NCBI GenBank assembly: GCA_964403785.1
Contig: CAYOHM010000015.1
Coordinates: 1 to 31,707, forward strand
DNA length: 31,707 nucleotides
Reading direction: 5' to 3'
Source of the DNA: MGBC120314 sp964403785
Lineage (GTDB): Bacteria; Bacillota; Clostridia; Lachnospirales; Lachnospiraceae
Shown here: one piece after another, positions 1-6,800 of the stretch
Layout of the letters: every line of letters begins with the position of its first letter
How positions within the stretch are numbered: the stretch's first letter is position 1
Made by a program: the position numbers and the translations under genes
The notes under the pieces: model-generated
What the model saw: the letters and a program-made list of their open reading frames with translations, nothing else
Database searches by the model: none
Told to the model about the DNA's origin: nothing

Positions 1-351
1 CTGGAGATAATTCTTATAAATCTCGGTCTTGACACGTATGGACTCCTCCATAACGTCCGTATCGCGGTACAGCATCGTCCGCCGCGTAAGGTCAAAGGTA
101 AACTTAAGATAGTCCTTCTCGTGATAGTAATCGGCATACTCCTGAAATACCGCGTCGCTCATACCGTCATACACCGAATGGTCCAATTCAATCTGATAAT
201 TACTGGTGTAGGACAGAAAAAATCCCTGTGTATACGGAACAAGAATATGAAAAAGATATAGAACCTTTTTCATAAACTCCTGTTCATCCTCAATTCCGTA
301 TAACTCCAGCAATGTCCTGTTCAATGCCTGCCAATCTGATTCCTTTATCAT
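1..351 (-). CDS. Unidentified protein, N-terminal 117 residues (runs off the window)
   Basis: The frame is open from an ATG at 349-351 to the window edge, giving 117 residues without a stop (starts MIKESDWQALNRTLLELYG). A purine-rich GAAGGGGAG ribosome binding site lies just upstream, and a promoter lies about 150 bp upstream (500-528), so the start is well supported. The visible part is rich in acidic and aromatic residues and has no membrane segment or signal peptide. It resembles the N-terminal sensing half of LuxR-type regulators common in Lachnospiraceae, but the DNA-binding domain would be outside the window, so this is only a guess. It is downstream of the EAL gene but has its own promoter. 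Confidence 0.6.
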   Translation of the reverse strand, partial: MIKESDWQALNRTLLELYGIEDEQEFMKKVLYLFHILVPYTQGFFLSYTSNYQIELDHSVYDGMSDAVFQEYADYYHEKDYLKFTFDLTRRTMLYRDTDVMEESIRVKTEIYKNYLQ

Positions 352-499
352 AGTTGCTCCCCTTCTAACTGTAACAAAGCAATAACATATGGCAAACATC
401 TTCACAGCAGGCTATCAAAATCATCGGGTCTATGTTTAACTCATACGTCATCTACACTTACGAGCTGCCCATAGGTTAGTGCATATATACATTTAGTTA

Positions 500-528
500 A
501 TTATACACTGTCCGAGCCATTTTTGCAA
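500..528 (-). promoter_or_regulatory. Sigma-A-type promoter for the partial gene at 1-351
   Basis: On the minus strand TTGCAA (523-528) is followed after exactly 17 bases by TATAAT (500-505), a near-consensus housekeeping promoter. Transcription would start near 493, leaving a leader of about 140 bases before the ATG at 351. No riboswitch-like fold was recognised in that leader. Confidence 0.6.
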
Positions 529-628
529 CTGGATTTTCTGCTGTTTTACTATTATTTATAATATTACTTCTTGCCGTTCCCCTATAATAATTTATACCCT
601 TCTAAACTATATATAATTCCCCTCAAAA

Positions 629-1879
629 CTACATATAATTTCTCTCAAACTCCACAACCGGAACCGGTTTTGAAAAAAGGTAGCCCTGAAATGTATCGCA
701 GCCCACCTGTCTCAGATAATCCGCTTCCTCCTGTGTTTCAACTCCCTCAGCGATAACCGTCATATTTAATTCCTTTATGAGATTTACCATAAGCCTGAGC
801 ACCTTTCTTTCACGCTCGTCATTAATGCCCTTGCTTAAAAAGCTCATATCAAGCTTTATTGCATCCAGCGGTATGTCCTTAAGCATACCAAGGGATGAAT
901 AGCCGCTTCCGAAATCATCCATCTCAACATAGAATTTTGCAAGACGGAGCCTCCCGATAAGCTCTATCTGTTTTTGCGGATTCTGCATAATCGTGCTCTC
1001 CGTAATCTCCACCCTAAGCTGCTCCGGATTGATGCCGTACTTATGCACCAGCTTAATCAATGTGTCATACACATCTATGCACTCAAAATCCCTCGGGGAG
1101 ATATTTACTGAAATGTAAATATCCTTCTTCCCCTCATCATTCCATTTCTTTATCTGCATGCAGGCAAGCTCCCATATATACCTGTCAATGTCGATAATCT
1201 TATAATTCTTCTCAAATACAGGAAGAAAATATCCCGGATTCAAAAGCCCCTTCTGAGGGTGCTCCCACCTTACCAGTGCCTCCGCACCGACAACACTTCC
1301 GTCAGCCAGAACCTGGGGCTGGAGATAGGTGATAATCTCACCGTTATCCAAAGCCCTCGGCAGCTCGGCGCTAAGCTCCTGCTCCTGCACGATTTCATCA
1401 TACATTGATTCATCATACTCAGCCACACGCACAAACCTGTTAGCCTTTATGGTTGCAAGAGCAATATTGGCGCGGTCACTCATAACAGTTACCGGAATTG
1501 ACTCATCCTCAATCTTATATATCCCCATATATATATAAATCTGATGATTTCCGTCAAAGTCCGCATAGAAGGGATCCTTAATCAGGGCATCCTCTATGTC
1601 ATCCTCATATTTGGAAGGTATGAACGCTGCAAACCTGTCACATTCTATCCGGCAGTAAATGGAATCCTCCAATTCCATCTGCCTAAGGACGGTTGCCACA
1701 TGGCAGAGCAGCCTGTCACCTGCTTCCATTCCGAAAAGACTGTTCACAAGCTTGAAATTTTTGATATCAAACCTTATCAACATGTAATTTTCATCCGGGT
1801 CATGTTTTAATTTTTCCTCAACCTGTTTAAGAAATTCCTCATATTTACAAAGTTTTGTCAATCCATCACTCAAGTTCAT
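629..1879 (-). CDS. EAL-domain c-di-GMP phosphodiesterase with degenerate GGDEF domain
   Basis: A 416-residue cytoplasmic protein. Residues about 30-160 form a GGDEF fold whose signature is degenerate (RIECDRF at 77-83 where active cyclases have R-x-GGDEF), so cyclase activity is not expected. Residues about 170-412 form an EAL domain with the key residues in place: E200-A-L, N259, E291 in EITES, D321-D322 in DDFGSGYSS, K342, D344, E378 in AEGVET and Q398. It should hydrolyse c-di-GMP to pGpG, and the GGDEF half could act as a regulatory GTP-binding module (known for this architecture, inferred here). There is no transmembrane segment. The ATG follows GGTGAGGAG. It starts 59 bp after the chemoreceptor gene and is probably co-transcribed with it, linking chemosensing with second-messenger control. 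Confidence 0.92.
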   Translation of the reverse strand: MNLSDGLTKLCKYEEFLKQVEEKLKHDPDENYMLIRFDIKNFKLVNSLFGMEAGDRLLCHVATVLRQMELEDSIYCRIECDRFAAFIPSKYEDDIEDALIKDPFYADFDGNHQIYIYMGIYKIEDESIPVTVMSDRANIALATIKANRFVRVAEYDESMYDEIVQEQELSAELPRALDNGEIITYLQPQVLADGSVVGAEALVRWEHPQKGLLNPGYFLPVFEKNYKIIDIDRYIWELACMQIKKWNDEGKKDIYISVNISPRDFECIDVYDTLIKLVHKYGINPEQLRVEITESTIMQNPQKQIELIGRLRLAKFYVEMDDFGSGYSSLGMLKDIPLDAIKLDMSFLSKGINDERERKVLRLMVNLIKELNMTVIAEGVETQEEADYLRQVGCDTFQGYLFSKPVPVVEFERNYM

Positions 1880-1938
1880 TCTCTCCTCACCTTAATGTAT
1901 ATACGCCTACCTGACAACCTGCATATACGCCGTCAGAT

Positions 1939-3672
1939 TTAAGATGCAGCCTTTGCAGCAGCGGCAGGTGCAGCGGCAGCCTGAGCACTTACATTTGCCT
2001 CTACCACCTTAAATTTTTCGATAAGAGAGCCGAGCGTATCAGCCTGGCTGTTCATATCCTGACTGTTAGCAGCGCACTGCTGTGAAGTTGCTGAATTATC
2101 CTGTACTACATTGTTAATCATATTTACTCCGTCGCTAAGCTGTACGAAGGATTCCTTCTGTGCCTCCAGAGCCTCTGCGATATTGCTTACCTCATTAACA
2201 ATATTCTGTGTATCCGCTGCAACTGCACTCTGATGCTTTGATATTTCCTCGGTTATCTTCATACCCTTAGAAACACCCTCGATAGAATTCTCGATAAGCT
2301 TTGCAGATTCATCAACAGCGGCTGCTGTCTGTGCTGCAAGTGCGGTAACCTGATTTGCAACTACTGCGAAGCCCCTTCCTGCTTCACCGGCTCTTGCTGC
2401 CTCAATTGATGCATTAAGTGCAAGAAGACGTGTCTGGGATGCAACATCACTTATAGTATCGATAATCTTCATAATCTTGTTAGAAGACTGCTCGATTTCG
2501 TTCATTGTATCAACCATATCGTTCATCATTCCGGTCATAACTGCAACATCATCGCCGACCTTCTCAACCTGAGCGCTTATTCCCTTGGTGTACTCCGCAT
2601 TAGAGGCTACCTGTGAGGAAACATTTTCTATTGTTGCGGTAAACTCCTCAACTACGCTCGCCTGGTCAACCGCACCGTTGGCAATCTCCATTGACGAAGC
2701 GGATACCTGCTTTGCAGACATCTCAACCTGATTTGCAACCTTGTTAATACCTGTGATTGTCTCGGCAATATTCAGTTCAAATTCTTCAAAGGAATCACGT
2801 ATTCCAAGGAAATCACCCTTCCACTCAACCGAAGGCTGTGCGGTAAAATTGCCATTGGCAAACTCGCCCATTGCGTTGGAAATATCCTCGATATATGAGC
2901 TTAAGGTAGCAATGGCTTCCCTCAAATGATCCGCCATATGTCCAAGCTCATCATCTGCCGAATACGCAACATCCGTATGCAGATTGCCCTCGGCAAGCTC
3001 ATAGGTACACTGTTCAATCTTATTAAGCGGCTCGATAATTGACTTTGGCATTGCCCTGCAGATATATATTGCAAAGGCAACTCCTATAAGGCTGCTTAAT
3101 ACGATTATCACGGCACATACACGATAGGTAACAAGGCTTCTGGTCGAATATCTGCTGACCGTTGCCTCAATCTGGGCATCTATCGAATCTGAAATGTTTT
3201 CAAGCTCGTCCAGCTGCGTAACACATTTCGTAAAGATGAGCTCAGTGGCCTGCTGTATATCGCCTGCCTCCATCGTCTCAACAATGCTATATGCATCATT
3301 AGCCCAGTTTGTAATCGCGGTTACATACTGCTGATAGGTTGCATCCTCGACAACACCGCTTTCCTTGATTGTCTTGAGCTGCTCATCGACATCATTGAGT
3401 GCGTTTATAAAATTCTGCTTATAAACCGCGTCAGCCGTTGCGTCATCATTCAACGCCATCTCCCTTACGTTTCTGGCTGCTACATTGATATCAGTGCTGC
3501 TTACCTTCATTGCCAGATTAGCTGCCTCCGCCTGTGACACCAGCGTCTTAACGCTGCTGTTCAAGGCGCTGATTCCAAATACTGCCAGACCTGCAATTAT
3601 AACCATCATCGCCATCAGGATGATATAGCTGCCTGTCAGTTTTTTGTTTACACTTAAAATCTTTTTCTTCAT
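1939..3672 (-). CDS. Methyl-accepting chemotaxis protein (transmembrane chemoreceptor)
   Basis: 577 residues with classical receptor architecture. TM1 is at about 13-36, followed by an extracytoplasmic helical region of about 145 residues (four-helix-bundle type), TM2 at about 183-206, HAMP at about 208-260 and a long cytoplasmic signalling coiled coil. The hairpin tip contains QTRLLALNASIEAARAGE (413-430) and GRGFAVVA, close to the family consensus but with Arg where QTNLLALN is usual. The C-terminus is an Ala-rich tail (AAAAPAAAAKAAS) without a CheR-docking pentapeptide. The family senses ligands and controls CheA; the ligand is not predictable here. The ATG follows GAGGAG. No other che or flagellar genes are in the window. 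It is upstream of, and probably co-transcribed with, the EAL gene. Confidence 0.95.
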   Translation of the reverse strand: MKKKILSVNKKLTGSYIILMAMMVIIAGLAVFGISALNSSVKTLVSQAEAANLAMKVSSTDINVAARNVREMALNDDATADAVYKQNFINALNDVDEQLKTIKESGVVEDATYQQYVTAITNWANDAYSIVETMEAGDIQQATELIFTKCVTQLDELENISDSIDAQIEATVSRYSTRSLVTYRVCAVIIVLSSLIGVAFAIYICRAMPKSIIEPLNKIEQCTYELAEGNLHTDVAYSADDELGHMADHLREAIATLSSYIEDISNAMGEFANGNFTAQPSVEWKGDFLGIRDSFEEFELNIAETITGINKVANQVEMSAKQVSASSMEIANGAVDQASVVEEFTATIENVSSQVASNAEYTKGISAQVEKVGDDVAVMTGMMNDMVDTMNEIEQSSNKIMKIIDTISDVASQTRLLALNASIEAARAGEAGRGFAVVANQVTALAAQTAAAVDESAKLIENSIEGVSKGMKITEEISKHQSAVAADTQNIVNEVSNIAEALEAQKESFVQLSDGVNMINNVVQDNSATSQQCAANSQDMNSQADTLGSLIEKFKVVEANVSAQAAAAPAAAAKAAS

Positions 3673-3769
3673 CGCTTTTCTCCTCGCCTTTCATTGTTCT
3701 TACGCCTTGCGGCACCCTTAGTTACAATGTCCGATATACAGACATCCTTCGTATTGTATTCTAACAAAT

Positions 3770-3816
3770 AATCTGAATTTAAACATCCGTAAAAAACGAA
3801 TGTTTAAATTCAGATT
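3770..3816. repeat. Perfect 17-bp inverted repeat after the pilus operon
   Basis: Arms at 3770-3786 and 3800-3816 are perfectly complementary (AATCTGAATTTAAACAT and its reverse complement) around a 13-base loop containing six A. It begins 8 bp beyond the stop codon of the giant surface protein and lies about 100 bp upstream of the chemoreceptor gene. It could terminate the pilus operon, but the stem is A/T-rich and lacks a clean U-tract on the minus strand, so a regulatory site is also possible. The left arm and loop overlap a sequence repeated upstream of the pilus operon. Confidence 0.7.
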
Positions 3817-3822
3817 TCCACA
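3781..3822. repeat. 42-bp direct repeat, copy A (3' of the pilus operon)
   Basis: This stretch matches 14110-14151 at 36 of 42 positions by hand alignment, including an uninterrupted 21-base identity whose core is AACATCCGTAAAAAACGAAT. Copy A lies between the end of the pilus operon and the chemoreceptor gene. Read on the minus strand, both copies lie 70-150 bp upstream of a start codon, which fits a shared regulatory site. Confidence 0.75.
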
Positions 3823-3824
3823 TT

Positions 3825-6800
3825 TTAATATTTCCTTCTCCTAAGACCCGAGATAATCAGCATAATGCCGAAGCCCACGGCTGCTATCAGTACAAATATG
3901 TACGGCAGCAAATCGAAGGTAATACCAGTATTAATAACATATGTACAGGTATTGGTAAACTCTATCTGTGCATCCGCAGCGCCGTCAACGCTTACGTTTC
4001 TTACTCCGAGAACGCCGCTGCCGTCCACATCATACACCTCAAGCGTAACCTCAACAGAAGATGCGTCATAGTTCTGGAATAACTCGCCGCCCTTCTCCTC
4101 GCTGATAGTATAGGTATGGGTTCCGATGTCCGAGGCAATATATTCAATCGGAGTAAAATAAATCTCGCCGCCTGCTCTGGTTGAACCGGTTGCAACAACC
4201 ATGCTGCCCTCCTTGACGGTAAAGTTGAACTGACCCTCCCTTACCGTCAGATAACTTCCGGTAGGAGACCTTAAGAACTTATCTCCGGTCAGCGTGTAGC
4301 TGCCCGTCGCCTCATATTCATTTATAAACAGCGGCACATCACCGTCAAACGAACCCGCCTCGTACTCCGGTGTGCTGCAGGCAAGTCCGCCGTTGCCGTC
4401 CTCGGAAATAACAACCTTGGCGACAACCGGTGACGCGGTGTATGCAATATGATTCTTTACGCCGTCTTCATCCGCATCATCGGGTTTAACCTCACTGATA
4501 ACATAGTAGTGTGTGCCTATATCATCCTGAGTAACCTCAAAGCTAAACTCCAAATCGCCGCCTGCCTTGGTTGAGCTCGTTGTCTTAATCTCACCCTTCT
4601 CAGCTACCACAAAACTAAACTCGCCGTCTCCTATCTCGGCAGCCCTTGAAGCATTGAGAACCTTTTTACCCTTGAGGGTAATAACACTCTTATTAAGACT
4701 TAAGCTGTTATCAAAATTCACTCTGTTGGAATCGCTTACCACTCCGGTATTATTGCTTGTACCCGTCAGGGTCTTAACCGTCTTGTCCGGCTCCATGGTA
4801 ACGGAGTCAATGGAGAGCGAATTATCATCATTTAACTTTACATTAACGGTAACTGTAAACTCGGTGTCATCCCTTTGCTTATAGCCATTTGCCAAAGCCG
4901 CTGCCGAAGGCTCATCCTCCGTAACCTTAAACTTGTACTCACCTGACTTAGCAAAGTAGAGTGCCGGAAAACTCGTATCTCCCGAGCCCTCTATGCTCAC
5001 CTTGATACCGTCACTTGTAAGCTTCTGAGAAAACTCCTCGTCCGTATATACTGTATCAGTACCGGAGGACTGCTTTAATGTAAAGGTAAACTCCGTGGTT
5101 GAAGGTAAATTCTTGCCATTTATGGTTTTTGTCAGAGGCACCTGGAAATACGCACCTTCAAATGTATTGCTTACCTGACGTACTGCACCGTAATCATAAA
5201 TTGTCTTTAAATTATCAATTCCCTTAACAGAACGGGATTGAAACTGTACATAATATTTCTCACCCGTGAAGGTATATCCCTCAGCTGCAGAAATTTCATA
5301 AAAGCAGTACACCTTACTTTTTTCAGTCTTGTTAAACTTGGCAATACCGTCAAGCGTTGCAGTTACCCCTGTTGAATATGTAACTGAATTTTGAGCTGTT
5401 GTTTCAGTCTCTAACGAACTTTCGATAAGTTTTGGCTCTCCATTGTCATCAAGTACTGCTTCTATACTGCCATCAGCATTTTCCTTGGTTTCAACCTCAT
5501 ACAGTGCAAAAGTTGCTCCGTTAACAGGTCTTTGCCACTGGTCCACCTTATATACATAAAAGTAAGGGGATGTAGTTGCAGTTCCCGAAGCCGCCACAAC
5601 CTTTATATGCGAACTCGTTTCGCTGCCGCCGCCATTAATATTTTCTGCGTTATATGTAAAATAGGCTGCATTATTAAGTTCAATTTCATCGCCAACTACG
5701 CCGTCAAAGGATACCCAGTAAACTATCTTAACCGGTATGTTATCCGGAATATCAAGCCTAAATGTCGGATGGTCCGATTCTCCATATTCAATAGCCTGGG
5801 ATTCATCCACAAGCGACGCCAGGCACTGGTCCGTTATATCCTTGCCCTGCGAGACCTCTGCAGTAATACCGCAATCCGACATATCATAGACTTTGACATA
5901 TCCTGGATATTCCTCAGCCAGTCTCATTCCGTCGCTTTCCATTACATCCTCTATGGTGACATCCTCCTCCTTGGTTAAATTATTACCACTCGGATTAATG
6001 GTAAGTGTATACTTGGCGTAATTACCTCCATTATAGGTTGCATTACTTTTAGATAATGTATTCTCACTTGAAGATATTTTTATTTCTCCGCCTGCTGTGT
6101 AGATTTCCGGATCATTCGGGACAATGTACTCAACCGAATTCGTATACTTTCCCTTCAAATCTCCGGAAAGCAGCTTCTTATCGCTTATCTTTGTCACTAC
6201 ACGCACCGTAAATCTGCCATCGTTATTCCAATTACCCGTTGTCAGCAAAGGACCATTAAGTATGTCATTCTTAAAATCCTGATACCCTTTAATTCCATCA
6301 AGCTCTATCGTTACCACCGTACAGTTATCATGCTCGGTGCAGACTGCTTCGGTTTCCTTCGGGTTATTGGTAATATACACATTCTTAGTATAGTCACCGT
6401 TTAAACGATACCTCTCCGTAGCTTTCTGATAATCCGGTTCGCTTGGGTCAAGATTGTCAGGTCTATTACCGTTACCTGTAGTCTTAGTAATCAGCATTGC
6501 ATCTACAAAGGTCTGACCATCCGGTATATGCTCCTTTATAGTTGCCTTACCGCTTGTATTACAGCACATATTTCCCGTTACATACCAAATCAAATGTCCA
6601 TTATTGGGGTCATAGATAATACCCTCCTTATTTACCTGGTTTTTATTAGGACAATATCCCACCATAGCGCTCACTTCACCGTACCCGGTCTTATCGCCCT
6701 CTTCTATGTCATATAAATATTTTCCAGTGTTTTTTATTTTTACAGTTCCTCCATTCTCATAATCGACAAGTGCCTGCCTGTTAAATCTTGTATAATATGT

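Noticed and set aside
571..756. Small plus-strand frame overlapping the EAL gene end, including the near-duplicate actatatataattcc / actacatataatttc stretch
   Set aside because: Overlaps a well-supported gene on the other strand and shows no convincing start site. The short duplicate is likely low-complexity A/T sequence.
3727..3745. Imperfect dyad atgtc...gacat upstream of the chemoreceptor gene
   Set aside because: Only 5-bp arms and a short central match; too weak to call an operator.
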